Shown: piece after piece, positions 25,942 through 35,148 of the stretch | Numbering within the stretch: the stretch's first letter is position 1 | How the letters are laid out: the number at the start of each line of letters is the position of its first letter | DNA from: JABDMH01 sp965223165 | Lineage (GTDB): Bacteria > Bacteroidota > Bacteroidia > Chitinophagales > Saprospiraceae | Assembly: GCA_965223165.1 (NCBI GenBank) | Contig: CBDCVQ010000018.1 | Coordinates: 1 to 64,000 of the forward strand | DNA length: 64,000 bases | Reading direction: 5' to 3' | Notes under the pieces: generated by a model | The model's input: the letters and a program-made list of their open reading frames with translations, nothing else | Told to the model about the DNA's origin: nothing | The model's database searches: none | Made by a program: the position numbers and the translations under genes

Positions 25942-26202
25942 CTAGAAGATTGTCCAAGCGGTTTGGATGGAAGTACATACATTTTTGAAGTAGTGGGGCT
26001 ACAGCCCAGGAGGGTTTATGCCTACTGGGAACCTGAGAATGACAGATACTGGAACCAGGATATTAGGGAGATCCATGCTGTCCGAGAGATTCTCTCCGCT
26101 TTAAGAGCAACGACAAAAGTTGGAGTAAAATGGAAGAACTTCACTGATGGACTGAGGAAAGGCACATACAGATATGGTGGAATCATCATGCAAAAATTCT
26201 AA
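25942..26202 (+). pseudogene. 3' fragment of a cassette gene, cut by IS66
   Basis: The last 86 codons of a protein whose start was removed by the IS66. The frame is open into the IS, but that part is shadow. It reads STYIFEVVGLQPRRVYAYWE, then IREIHAVREILSALRATTKV and ends YRYGGIIMQKF. Family unrecognised. It ends just before attC box AGGTAAC, so it belongs to a different cassette from the hydrolase fragment at 23575. Confidence 0.5.
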
Positions 26203-26207
26203 ACGTG

Positions 26208-26273
26208 AGGTAACAATGTGCATGATGCCAGACTTGCTAGCGCTGCGTCCGTCACATGCACCGACCGTTGAAC
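26208..26273 (+). other. attC site
   Basis: R'' is AGGTAAC. The arms TGTGCATGATGCCAGAC and CCGTCACATGCACC pair around TTGCTAGCGC. R' is GTTGAAC (26267). An almost identical attC body is at 36114. Confidence 0.85.
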
Positions 26274-26365
26274 AACCCCTTCTCGTTTCATAGAAAAATC
26301 GTCGTCGATAAATAGCCTGATGGATTAGTATTTGCAGCCTGGTAAGGGAATCAAATATTAGTCAA

Positions 26366-27235
26366 ATGGTAACTATAGAGGACCGACTACAGGCGTATGA
26401 TTCCTATTTACTGTTGAAGAATTTCAGTGCGGCAACGCGCACCAGTTATTTACGTACGCTGCGGGAGTTTGACCGATACCGTCGCAAGCAGAATATTCGG
26501 GGGCGCTATGGGCAGGAGCAGGCGCAACGGTATTTGGTCAGCCGGATCAAGGCAGGTAAGAGCTGGAGTACAATCAACGCTGATTACTCAGCCTTGCGCA
26601 AGTATTTTCGGGAGGTGGGAGGTCTGGCGTGGGATATAAAGAAGGTGCCCCGTCCGCGCAAGGAACGGATATTACCGGAGATATTATCTGAGCAGGAAGT
26701 GGTCAAGATCATTGAGCACGCCCGCACCTACAAGCATCAAGTGTTTTTGACCTTTATCTATGGCACGGGCTTGCGCTTGAGTGAGGCTTTAAATATGGAG
26801 CTGACCGATATTAACGGAGATCGCTTGCAAATACGCGTACGTAAGGGCAAAGGAGGCAAAGACCGATACGTGCACATACCCGAGTGCTTGTTACTCCTGC
26901 TACGGGATTACTATCGACGAGTACGCCCGCAGAAGTATCTGTTTAATGGTCTTAGGAAAGGATCGCGATTATCGAATCGGGCTGCGCAATGGTCGTTGAT
27001 CCGAGCAAAGCAGGATGCGAAGGTGACAAAAAGAGCCTCCATCCATACCCTGCGGCACTGCTATGCCACCCATCATCTGGAAAACGGTACGGATTTGGTG
27101 TTTGTACAGGAACAGCTAGGACACAAACATTTAAGAACCACAGCCCGATACGTGCATCTGTGCCTGGAGCGAATAAGACATATCACGCATCCGCTTGCCA
27201 AAATGCAAATCCGGTATCGATCGACGGGTCGATAG
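26366..27235 (+). CDS. tyrosine recombinase of IS91-type element (XerC/D-like)
   Basis: 289 residues. An N-terminal SAM-like core-binding domain (SAATRTSYLRTLREFDRYRR) is followed by the catalytic domain. The catalytic residues are visible: Arg in GTGLRLSEAL, His-x-x-Arg in SIHTLRHCYATHH, His in LGHKHLRTTARY and the nucleophile Tyr in ARYVHL. It lacks the extra integron-integrase patch before the HxxR motif and is shorter than IntI, so it is not an intI. Tyrosine recombinases of this kind commonly precede IS91-type transposase genes. Confidence 0.88.
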   Translation: MVTIEDRLQAYDSYLLLKNFSAATRTSYLRTLREFDRYRRKQNIRGRYGQEQAQRYLVSRIKAGKSWSTINADYSALRKYFREVGGLAWDIKKVPRPRKERILPEILSEQEVVKIIEHARTYKHQVFLTFIYGTGLRLSEALNMELTDINGDRLQIRVRKGKGGKDRYVHIPECLLLLLRDYYRRVRPQKYLFNGLRKGSRLSNRAAQWSLIRAKQDAKVTKRASIHTLRHCYATHHLENGTDLVFVQEQLGHKHLRTTARYVHLCLERIRHITHPLAKMQIRYRSTGR

Positions 27236-28419
27236 GTGATCTCTTTCGCCGGCACGCAGAGGATTACATAAGGATTTATAAACCGCAAATGCACTGGATC
27301 AAATTTATCCGCGCGGTGCGAGTATGTAAAACTCCTGCCTTGGGTGGCCATAAACATCGCTGTAAATCCTGTGGGCATGAGCGGTTTATCTACCACTCTT
27401 GTGGTCACTCGCAATGTCCCTTGTGTCAAAGCATCAAACGGGCTCAATGGCAAGATCGGCTTAGAAATAAATTGCTCAAAGTCCCCTATACCCACACCGT
27501 GTTTACCATTCCCCATCAACTCAATGGCTTGGCCAGACGATATCCTGCACAGATGTATAATGTATTGCTGAGAAGTGCCTGGCAAACGGTCAAGCACCTG
27601 AGTGATGATCCGGCTAACCTCGGGGCTCTACCGGGCATGGTGGCGGTGCTACATACCTTTGGCTCCGACATGAAATTTCATCTCCATGCCCATTGTCTAA
27701 TCACCTTCGGAGGTTTGAACAATGGCCAGTGGATCTGGCCCAAGCGCAAACGTAGACTGGCTCGATATGAAAAGATGTGCGCTACCTTCAGGGAGATATT
27801 TCTCAAAAAGCTGGATAAGCTGGTCCATTCAGGATCGATCACGACAAGCAACTACGAGCAATTGCGGCAGGACATTACCCATATACGGTGGAATGTACGT
27901 AGTAGTCATCCCTCCATGCATACCGAGCAAATCGAGCAGTACTTGGCCCGCTATATCAATCGAGTCGCCATCTCAAAAAACCGACTCATCTACCTAGAAC
28001 AGCAAAGACAGGTGGCGATCATATACAACGACTACAAAAAGCAACTCCCTAATCAGCCCGCGCCCAAGGCCGTAAAGCTATTATCTCCCCTACTCGCCAT
28101 CCACAACATTGTACAACATGTCTTGCCTCCGTATTTTCAAAAATCTCGGCATTACGGGCTGCACTCCTCTGCTACCTTTAAGCAATGCCAAGCACTAGTG
28201 CCCAACCTGGTGCGTGCCAACCCACATACGATCCGCACCGTCTTCCAGATCTTGTACGACTTGCTTAAGATCAAGCCCTTTGTTTGTGACAAGTGCCAGT
28301 CCGTTGACCAGGAATGCCTGCCAATTCCTCCTGACACGCAATTCCTTAAGCTACTGCTCCACAAACAGCCACCTCGATCTCCACCAAATCTCCGGATCAC
28401 AGGATGGAACAGACCTTGA
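26989..28419 (+). CDS. IS91-type HUH (rolling-circle) transposase
   Basis: The conserved protein begins near 27222 (GDLFRRHAEDYIRIYKPQMH). The frame is open to an ATG at 26989 inside the recombinase gene, and no ATG lies closer, so the true start is uncertain; coupled re-initiation at the recombinase stop is possible. An N-terminal zinc-binding domain (CKSCGHE, CGHSQCPLCQS) is followed by the HUH motif (FHLHAHCLI) and the catalytic Tyr region (YLARYINRVAISKN). A C-terminal CDKC pair follows. It nicks and joins single-stranded DNA. Confidence 0.85.
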   Translation: MVVDPSKAGCEGDKKSLHPYPAALLCHPSSGKRYGFGVCTGTARTQTFKNHSPIRASVPGANKTYHASACQNANPVSIDGSIGDLFRRHAEDYIRIYKPQMHWIKFIRAVRVCKTPALGGHKHRCKSCGHERFIYHSCGHSQCPLCQSIKRAQWQDRLRNKLLKVPYTHTVFTIPHQLNGLARRYPAQMYNVLLRSAWQTVKHLSDDPANLGALPGMVAVLHTFGSDMKFHLHAHCLITFGGLNNGQWIWPKRKRRLARYEKMCATFREIFLKKLDKLVHSGSITTSNYEQLRQDITHIRWNVRSSHPSMHTEQIEQYLARYINRVAISKNRLIYLEQQRQVAIIYNDYKKQLPNQPAPKAVKLLSPLLAIHNIVQHVLPPYFQKSRHYGLHSSATFKQCQALVPNLVRANPHTIRTVFQILYDLLKIKPFVCDKCQSVDQECLPIPPDTQFLKLLLHKQPPRSPPNLRITGWNRP

Positions 28420-28684
28420 ATACACTAGCTGCCACATGTGGACCTCAAACCCTATGCCTAAAATCACGATTTTCTCCTTTTCAACCCCTCACAACCCCTA
28501 CCCCAACATCCTTACCATCCATAAATGGGCTCGATCCACCCACAATGAACCCACATCTGGCATCTCTCGCTACAAAACACTATCTTCTACTTCCAATGGC
28601 GTGTCCTGCGTTTCCCTATACTGACCATCAGGCTACTCACGATACTGTCAGCACCGATGCCAGCGATCTTGTCAACACGGCCTC

Positions 28685-28767
28685 GTTCAACTGAAATGTC
28701 TGCGTCTGACACTACCCTGAACCTGATCGCCTCAGCATGGTGACGCAGACATTCCTTTGTGTTGTAA
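28685..28767 (+). other. attC site of the IS91-type cassette
   Basis: R'' is GTTCAAC (28685). The perfect 12-bp arms are AATGTCTGCGTC (28695-28706) and GACGCAGACATT (28742-28753), and R' is GTTGTAA (28761). The terminal hairpin could also be the 3' end structure of the IS91-type element. Confidence 0.85.
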
Positions 28768-28781
28768 GGCATTTTAAAAAC

Positions 28782-29942
28782 ATGAAATTTAGACAATACA
28801 TCATATTTTTGATTCTTCTGGCACTTCTATCCTGTCAAAATAAAAGTGATAAAATCTACCGAATAGAATCGCATTTGGAGTCTATGTTGGACTCGATTTA
28901 CGCGAAACATCCTAATGGAGTTGGCTTTATTCTACATGTTGAAGCACCTAATAATCATATTTCCTGGAGTGGTGCAGTGGGATATTCTAATCGCGAAACC
29001 AAAGAACTACTTGAAAAGGATCAGCCAGGACAAATTGCCAGTATAACAAAGACATTTGTTTCCAGTACAATTTTTAGAATCATCGAACAAAATAAGCTTC
29101 AGTTGTATCAACCGATTAATTCTGTTCTTCCTGAGAGATCACAAAATTTGCTGGATAAAAATGGATACCCGACAGATAGTATTACAATCGCTCATTTATT
29201 ATCTCATCGAAGCGGCATCCCTCATAATGGAACAAAAAATTGGCATGACAAAGAAGTGAAGAATCCAAAATACAGGTGGAGTCGGGATGAACTTATCAGT
29301 GATGCGATTGCTACTTTGGAAAGAGGAAAATTGGGAACCTTTAATTACAGCGATGTAAACTATTATTTACTTACTGAAATAATCGAAGAGATAGAGGAAA
29401 CTTCATTTTATCTCGCTTTACGGAAATTATTAAAGTTTAATCAAATTGGAATAAACCAAACATGGTTCTATACTCTGGAACCTTATCCAGGAAATATTAA
29501 AGAAAGGTTTCATCAATACAGAGAATCTAGAAACTGGGTTAGCACATATGATGAAAGTCCTACTTGGGGTCTGTGGGGAGGGTCTGGAATTGTTGCAACA
29601 GCCTCAGATCTAGCTAAGTTTTGTCAGGCTTTGGCATCAAACAAAATATTTGATAATCCAGAAACTCTTAATTTGATGTTTACCCAACTAGGAAATGAAA
29701 AACCCGCTGAAAATATTGGATTATTGGCTAATGACGAACAATATGCAAGTCAATACAGAATGGGAATTACACAAATAAATGGTCCAGGTTACACGGCCTT
29801 TGGGCATGATGGTTATTGGGGAATTTTAATGTATCATTTGCCAGAACACAATATTTCCTTTGCATTATTCGGTTTAAACTCAGATGAGTTGTTCGATTTT
29901 GATAAATTATTTACAGACATCATAGCAATAGTAGATAAATAA
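28782..29942 (+). CDS. serine beta-lactamase-fold hydrolase (class C-like), lipoprotein
   Basis: 386 residues from the ATG at 28782, chosen because it starts a lipoprotein signal (LILLALLSCQNK). The beta-lactamase/penicillin-binding fold is shown by SITK near residue 86 (nucleophile Ser and Lys), YSDVNY near residue 189, and FGHDGYWG near residue 342 in the KTG position. Members include D-aminopeptidases, esterases and beta-lactamases; the substrate cannot be told from sequence. Single gene in the cassette bounded by GTTGTAA and TTACAAC. Confidence 0.85.
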   Translation: MKFRQYIIFLILLALLSCQNKSDKIYRIESHLESMLDSIYAKHPNGVGFILHVEAPNNHISWSGAVGYSNRETKELLEKDQPGQIASITKTFVSSTIFRIIEQNKLQLYQPINSVLPERSQNLLDKNGYPTDSITIAHLLSHRSGIPHNGTKNWHDKEVKNPKYRWSRDELISDAIATLERGKLGTFNYSDVNYYLLTEIIEEIEETSFYLALRKLLKFNQIGINQTWFYTLEPYPGNIKERFHQYRESRNWVSTYDESPTWGLWGGSGIVATASDLAKFCQALASNKIFDNPETLNLMFTQLGNEKPAENIGLLANDEQYASQYRMGITQINGPGYTAFGHDGYWGILMYHLPEHNISFALFGLNSDELFDFDKLFTDIIAIVDK

Positions 29943-29949
29943 GAACGCC

Positions 29950-30002
29950 TTACAACAATGTATATAAGCCATTAAAACGGCTCATATACGAGACCGTTGA
30001 AC
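29950..30002 (+). other. attC site, short form
   Basis: R'' TTACAAC pairs with GTTGTAA (28761). The arms TGTATATAAGCC and GGCTCATATACG pair around ATTAAAAC. R' is GTTGAAC (29996). Confidence 0.9.
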
Positions 30003-30966
30003 AACCCCTTCTCGTTTCATAGAAAAATCGTCGTCGATAAATAGCCTGATGGATTAGTATTTGCAGCCTGGTAAGGGAATCAAATATTAGTCAAATGGCA
30101 ACTATAGAGGACCGACTACAGGCGTATGATTCCTATTTACTGTTGAAGAATTTCAGTGCGGCAACGCGCACCAGTTATTTACGTACGCTGCGGGAGTTTG
30201 ACCGATACCGTCGCAAGCAGAATATTCGGGGGCGCTATGGGCAGGAGCAGGCGCAACGGTATTTGGTCAGCCGGATCAAGGCAGGTAAGAGCTGGAGTAC
30301 AATCAACGCTGATTACTCAGCCTTGCGCAAGTATTTTCGGGAGGTGGGAGGTCTGGCGTGGGATATAAAGAAGGTGCCCCGTCCGCGCAAGGAACGGATA
30401 TTAGTGCCCAACCTGGTGCGTGCCAACCCACATACGATCCGCACCGTCTTCCAGATCTTGTACGACTTGCTTAAGATCAAGCCCTTTGTTTGTGACAAAT
30501 GCCAGTCCGTTGACCAGGAGTGCCTGCCAATTCCTCCTGACACGCAATTCCTTAAGCTACTGCTCCACAAACAGCCACCTCGATCTCCACCAAATCTCCA
30601 GATCACAGGATGGAACAGACCTTGAATACACTAGCTGCCACATGTGGACCTCAAACCCTATGCCTAAAATCACGATTTTCTCCTTTTCAACCCCTCACAA
30701 CCCCTACCCCAACATCCTTACCATCCATAAATGGGCTCGATCCACCCACAATGAACCCACATCTGGCATCTCTCGCTACAAAACACTATCTTCTACTTCC
30801 AATGGCGTGTCCTGCGTTTCCCTATACTGACCATCAGGCTACTGACGATACTGTCAGCACAGATACCAGCGATCTTGTCAACACGGCCTCGTTCAACTGA
30901 AATGTCTGCGTCTGACACTACCCTAAACCTGATCGCCTCAGCATGGTGACGCAGACATTCCTTTGT
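29996..30966 (+). mobile_element. internally deleted copy of the IS91-type cassette
   Basis: Compared with 26267-28760, a 1523-base segment (26675-28197) is missing; the junction at 30403/30404 shows a TA micro-homology. Both ends, including the terminal attC, are kept almost unchanged, so this is a non-autonomous derivative that should still be mobilisable as a cassette. Confidence 0.88.
30095..30625 (+). pseudogene. fused recombinase/transposase remnant
   Basis: The internal deletion joins the N-terminal 103 residues of the tyrosine recombinase to the C-terminal 73 residues of the transposase in one frame. The catalytic Arg, His and Tyr of the recombinase and the HUH motif are all lost, but the SAM-like DNA-binding half and the C-terminal zinc-binding CDKC remain. 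It could bind DNA but not cut it. Confidence 0.8.
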
Positions 30967-30973
30967 GTTATGC
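30891..30973 (+). other. attC site of the deleted IS91-type cassette
   Basis: R'' is GTTCAAC, with the same 12-bp arms as at 28685. R' is GTTATGC (30967). Confidence 0.85.
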
Positions 30974-30976
30974 CTA

Positions 30977-32137
30977 ATGATAAAAACAAAAAAGACAATG
31001 AGAGCAAGAATCCTAGCAACAACTATTGTTCTGTTTTTCTATATTCAAACTATAGTGCCACAAGATATTCCCGTGATCAATGCAACTTCATTAATGGTCG
31101 ATGTTAGAGAAGGTGAAGACTTCTATGAACAGGAATGGCAAATAATGCCTGAGTATAAACCGGACATTTACGAGTCGAGCAAAGTCGGTGAATGGATTAC
31201 TTTCATAACAGATAAAGATTCGATAAGTTATAAGGTTCAAAAGGACTCGATCTATAATTTCATTATTCTATTAAATGGCAAAGATTCAGCCTATACCCAA
31301 ATAAAATACATTCCATCACATTTGGAAATATTACAAGGTGCAGGAACCTATAACTACGAGGATAACACACGTATTCCTTACTTTTACTATCAGGATTCCT
31401 CGACCACAGAATTGAAAACTCTACGAAAAGAGCTAAAACTTGATTCAATTGCAGGTGGAGGAAATGAAGTCTCTAAAATATTGAATTTAATGCATTGGAT
31501 ACATGATTTAATACCTCATGATGGCCAGCATGAAAATCCAGTAGTAAGAAATGCTCTAAGCATGATTGAGCAGTGCAAACTTGAAGATAGGGGATTGAAT
31601 TGTAGAGGATTAGCAACTGTTCTCAACGAATGCTACTTGGCATTAGGAATAAAATCAAGGTTTGTTACCTGTATGCCAAAAGATTCTGTATTTAGTGATT
31701 GTCATGTAATTAATATGGTATTTTCAAAGGACTTGGATAAGTGGATATGGGTGGATCCCACACATGATGCCTATGTCATGGATGAAGAAGGAACCCTTTT
31801 AGGTATAGAAGAAGTTAGGAGAAGATTGATAAACGGAGAAATGATTATACTTAACCCTGATGCAAATTGGAACCACAAGACATCAACCACTAAGAAGAAC
31901 TATTTAATGAATTACATGGCAAAAAACCTTTATCGATTTAGTTGCCCCTTAAGAAGTGAATATAATTATGAAACAAATGAGAAAGGAAAACTTTGGGAAT
32001 ATGTGGAATTGATTCCCCTGGATGGATATAAACAACATCCAAAGGTATTTGAGAAAAATTATGCTGAACTTGAAATGATACATAGGATCTACAAAACCAA
32101 TAACCCTGATCAGTTTTGGATTAAACCGGGCATGTAG
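30977..32137 (+). CDS. secreted transglutaminase-like protein
   Basis: 386 residues from the ATG at 30977 (the ATG at 30998 is equally possible). The signal peptide is ILATTIVLFFYIQTIVPQ. The transglutaminase/protease-like core has Cys in LNCRGLATVLNECY (about residue 213), His in DCHVINMVF and Asp in WIWVDPTHD, the expected Cys-His-Asp order. Such proteins in Bacteroidota are often peptidases or crosslinkers in the envelope. Only gene in the cassette bounded by GTTATGC and GCATAAC. Confidence 0.82.
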   Translation: MIKTKKTMRARILATTIVLFFYIQTIVPQDIPVINATSLMVDVREGEDFYEQEWQIMPEYKPDIYESSKVGEWITFITDKDSISYKVQKDSIYNFIILLNGKDSAYTQIKYIPSHLEILQGAGTYNYEDNTRIPYFYYQDSSTTELKTLRKELKLDSIAGGGNEVSKILNLMHWIHDLIPHDGQHENPVVRNALSMIEQCKLEDRGLNCRGLATVLNECYLALGIKSRFVTCMPKDSVFSDCHVINMVFSKDLDKWIWVDPTHDAYVMDEEGTLLGIEEVRRRLINGEMIILNPDANWNHKTSTTKKNYLMNYMAKNLYRFSCPLRSEYNYETNEKGKLWEYVELIPLDGYKQHPKVFEKNYAELEMIHRIYKTNNPDQFWIKPGM

Positions 32138-32146
32138 AACCACGAG

Positions 32147-32215
32147 GCATAACATATAAGCGTCAATGGGCTGTATTCGCTGGGCGTGGTACGATCCATT
32201 GACGTGATGTTGGAC
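32147..32215 (+). other. attC site
   Basis: R'' GCATAAC pairs with GTTATGC (30967). The arms AGCGTCAATGG and CCATTGACGTGA pair. R' is GTTGGAC (32209). Confidence 0.9.
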
Positions 32216-32705
32216 GTAGCCGCGCTACTATATGGGTGCTGAGTGTATGCTGGGATCTTGTGGCAAGGGAGGCCTATTCCTTAAAGATCATTCCGGTCGG
32301 TAAAATGTGATGCATGTTGTGATTTATTGCGCAGGTGGATTAGAAGGATTGGTGTGATATGGTGCATTTGGAGGACGGATTTGCTGCTAGAGCACATAGC
32401 GGTATAGTTCTGATTAGTGTCCATAGTCAGTTTTGATAATCGGGTCGAAAGCGGAGAGGGGTATCCACAGAGGCCATTGCTCTTTGGGAGGGGGTCTTTG
32501 ACAAGGAACAACACCTATCTTGATAACATTTGTAGATCGGCAATAGGGACAAGAAGCAGACCAAGTTGGTGGAGGTAAAGTGCTGTCGATATTAGGAGGT
32601 GGGCTGGAGAGATCTTTGGTGATTTCTAAGGTGCGAGCCTTATGTAGATTGTAACAGACCCCTAACTGATCAGACAGAGTTACAGATAAGTAACTGTAAA
32701 TTTAC

Positions 32706-33023
32706 ATGATGACTAGACGAACATTTAGCAAAGAGAAAAAGCTTCAGATACTGAAGGAGGCCAAAGTAGAGGGGGTGAAGAAGACATTGGATAAGTATGG
32801 GATTTATCCAGCGACGTACTATTCGTGGAGGAAGAAATACGAGCAGATGGGCGAAAAGGGTATGGACTACGGGATGACCAAGGCACGCCTGAAGGAGATA
32901 CGTCGCTTAGAGAAAGAGAATGCGGCCCTCAAGGAATTGATGGTGGAGAAGGACTTGAAGATCAAAATGCAGCAGGAGATCATAAAAAAAAACCGACCAC
33001 AGTGGGCGAGAAAAAAGCGATAG
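32706..33023 (+). CDS. IS3-family transposase orfA
   Basis: 105 residues with an N-terminal HTH and a C-terminal coiled coil. Its last third contains the frameshift site, nine consecutive A at 32984-32992, where ribosomes can slip -1 into orfB. Confidence 0.93.
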   Translation: MMTRRTFSKEKKLQILKEAKVEGVKKTLDKYGIYPATYYSWRKKYEQMGEKGMDYGMTKARLKEIRRLEKENAALKELMVEKDLKIKMQQEIIKKNRPQWARKKR

Positions 33024-34042
33024 TGCGACGATATGCATCAGAGGGACTGGGCGTGGATAAGGGGTTGGCGTTAGTAGGGTTGAGTAGGAATCAATACTAT
33101 CATCGGCGAGCCCGGGGTGCCAGAAGGCCAGGCAGACCTATCAGCGAGTACACCATGAAGTACATAGATGAGACCACCCGTGAGGTCGTGCCGAACAAAG
33201 AAGTGGTGGAGCAGATCGAAAAGGTGCTGGAGGACCCCGATACACAATATGGCTATAAGCGAATGACTGCAGCTATGATGCTGCTAGGCTATATGATCGG
33301 CCGCAAGAAAGTGTATCGGTTGATGAAGGAAAATGGCTTGCTACGCAGACGGATTCGGCCAACAGGCAAGAATCGGGTCCGAGGTAGGAAAGTGCAGCCG
33401 ACCAGGCCGTTGGAAATATTGTCGATGGACATCAAGCAGGTGTGGGTAGAGGAACATGCACGTTCGGCGTATATTCTTAATATCATAGATACCTTCACCC
33501 GCACCATCCTGTACAAGAGCTCAGCATACCATATGACTCAGTACCAAGTACGTGCAGCATGGGAGCATGTCATCGAGCATTACTTACAACCGGCAGATCT
33601 GAAAAACAAAGGCTTGGCCGTCGAAATTAGAAATGACAACGGTCCCCAGTTTGCCGCCACCATGGTGCGAGAATTCCTAGCTGAGAACGGCTTGAACCAG
33701 GTGTTCACCTACCCATATTGTCCCGAACAGAATGGCCATGTAGAAAGCTTTCACGCCATCTTGTCAGAGCATCTCAATCGGTTCTACTTTGACACCTTGG
33801 AGCAGCTCCAAGACACGCTGGAGTTATTCTACGAGAAGTACAATAGCGTCCGACTACATGGCTCCATAGCCTGTCTACCACCCTTGGTCTTCTGGCAACT
33901 ATGGAGTATAGGGATGGTCAAGATGCATCACACCGAAAAGGGGAAAACCATATTTAAAATATCAGTACCCTATTGGAAACTATCGGGTAAAGGATTCCTG
34001 AGGGAGTTTCCCTTATCCAAAGAAGCTAAAAGAGCTTCTTAA
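32984..34042 (+). CDS. IS3-family transposase orfB (DDE integrase domain)
   Basis: Expressed as an orfAB fusion by -1 slippage on the A9 run. The catalytic triad is visible: Asp in LSMDIKQVWVE, Asp in IRNDNGPQFAA, and Glu in NGHVESFHAIL, with 34 residues between the second Asp and the Glu as usual for IS3. An HTH_21-like segment (YGYKRMTAAMML) precedes the core. The coding end overlaps a hairpin (AGAAGCT/AGCTTCT, 34021-34040); another (ATGGCAG/CTGCCAT, 34052-34077) follows and may stop transcription. Confidence 0.93.
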   Translation, partial: KKKPTTVGEKKAIVRRYASEGLGVDKGLALVGLSRNQYYHRRARGARRPGRPISEYTMKYIDETTREVVPNKEVVEQIEKVLEDPDTQYGYKRMTAAMMLLGYMIGRKKVYRLMKENGLLRRRIRPTGKNRVRGRKVQPTRPLEILSMDIKQVWVEEHARSAYILNIIDTFTRTILYKSSAYHMTQYQVRAAWEHVIEHYLQPADLKNKGLAVEIRNDNGPQFAATMVREFLAENGLNQVFTYPYCPEQNGHVESFHAILSEHLNRFYFDTLEQLQDTLELFYEKYNSVRLHGSIACLPPLVFWQLWSIGMVKMHHTEKGKTIFKISVPYWKLSGKGFLREFPLSKEAKRAS

Positions 34043-35148
34043 AAAGTAAAAATGGCAGCTAGTAATTTAACTGCCATCCAGACCATCGGTACAAAGGTCA
34101 CCGTCGGTCGTTTCCCTTAAACAGCAAAATTATGCATATTTGAAACCCTATTCTTTAACCCTGTAACGAAAGTCTGATATTTAGGGGGTCAAACCATAGA
34201 TTACACAGAATGCCAAAGTGCCTGATACGCCGGTAACCAAGAGGAAGTATGTGGAGACAAAATCTTCGGAGGAATTCGATGGCCGATAAATTCATCGTTT
34301 TGTTTTTGAGATCACGATAATCTTTCCACCTAAACTGAATGCTATCTTGGGCTATGTCGATAATTCGGGAGTTGGTAATGGCTACCCGATGCGTATAGCG
34401 GCCGAGGTATTTGATGACTTGCTCGGTGTGTTTGAAAGGCGGCTTGGCATAAACCACCCAGTTCCGTTTGTATAATCTGTTTTTAAGTAGGGTGACCGAA
34501 ATATCGGGTGTCTCAATTTTGCCTGAGCTGATCAGTTGCATCAGATTGGACACATACTTTGCTCGAAAGACCTTACTCATGGCCTTTGCTGGAAATAGAA
34601 ATTTCTTCCTATAGGGGCGTGTTTCCATTTTCCGCCACCGGTGATACCGCCGGCAGGCACTAAGCAGTGGATATGTGGATGCAGTTCCAGGTTTTGCCCC
34701 CATGTGTGCAGCAAGGCAATCATGCCGATCTTGGCGCCCAGATATTTCTGCGTTCGGCCAAAGGTTTGTAGAGTTTCCCATCCACATTGGAAAAGAAGGT
34801 TATACATGTCATTGGGTTGATAGATGCATAGGGAATTAAGCTCATGTGGCAGGGTGAATACCACATGGTAGTAGGTGACCGGTATACGCTCGTCAATTCT
34901 TGCCTGCACCCATTTTGTTCGAGCATTACCCTGGCACTTGGGGCAATGCCGGTTGCGACAGGAGTTGTAGCAAATCCGCATCGTGCCACAACTGGTGCAC
35001 ACTTGAACGTGGCCTCCTAATGCTGCGGTACGACATTTTACCAAGGCATCCAAGGTACGTAGATGATGCGCTGGCTGCGGATAGGCCGCTAAGAACGTAT
35101 CCCGGTATTTTCCTATTATATCTGCAAGTTCCCAAGAGGAACCGCGTT

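Larger units (their letters stand above)
26267..28760 (+). mobile_element. IS91-type transposon packaged as an integron cassette, full copy
   Basis: The segment opens with the box GTTGAAC, carries a tyrosine recombinase and an IS91-type transposase, and closes with an attC whose R'' box is GTTCAAC, the exact complement. It therefore has cassette structure. The same two ends bound the shortened copy at 29996-30966, and the front end recurs as a fragment at 42786. Whether it moves by the integron integrase, by its own HUH transposase, or both is not shown by sequence. Confidence 0.8.
32650..34196 (+). mobile_element. IS3-family (IS150-like) insertion sequence, copy 2, complete
   Basis: 1547 bases. 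The left end TGTAACAGACCCCTAA and right end TTAGGGGGTCAAACCA (33-35% diverged inverted repeats, TG...CA) are flanked by the direct repeat TAGAT (32645-32649 and 34197-34201), a 5-bp target duplication. Removing IS3 plus one TAGAT restores the reading frame of the IS91-type transposase, which proves the boundaries. Confidence 0.9.

Noticed and set aside
32281..32514. 77-codon leftward frame before IS3
   Set aside because: It lies opposite or out of frame with the tail of the IS91-type transposase, which explains this sequence.
32825..32984. Upstream extension of IS3 orfB to an ATG at 32825
   Set aside because: That stretch is the wrong frame of orfA; the enzyme is made by -1 slippage at the A run.
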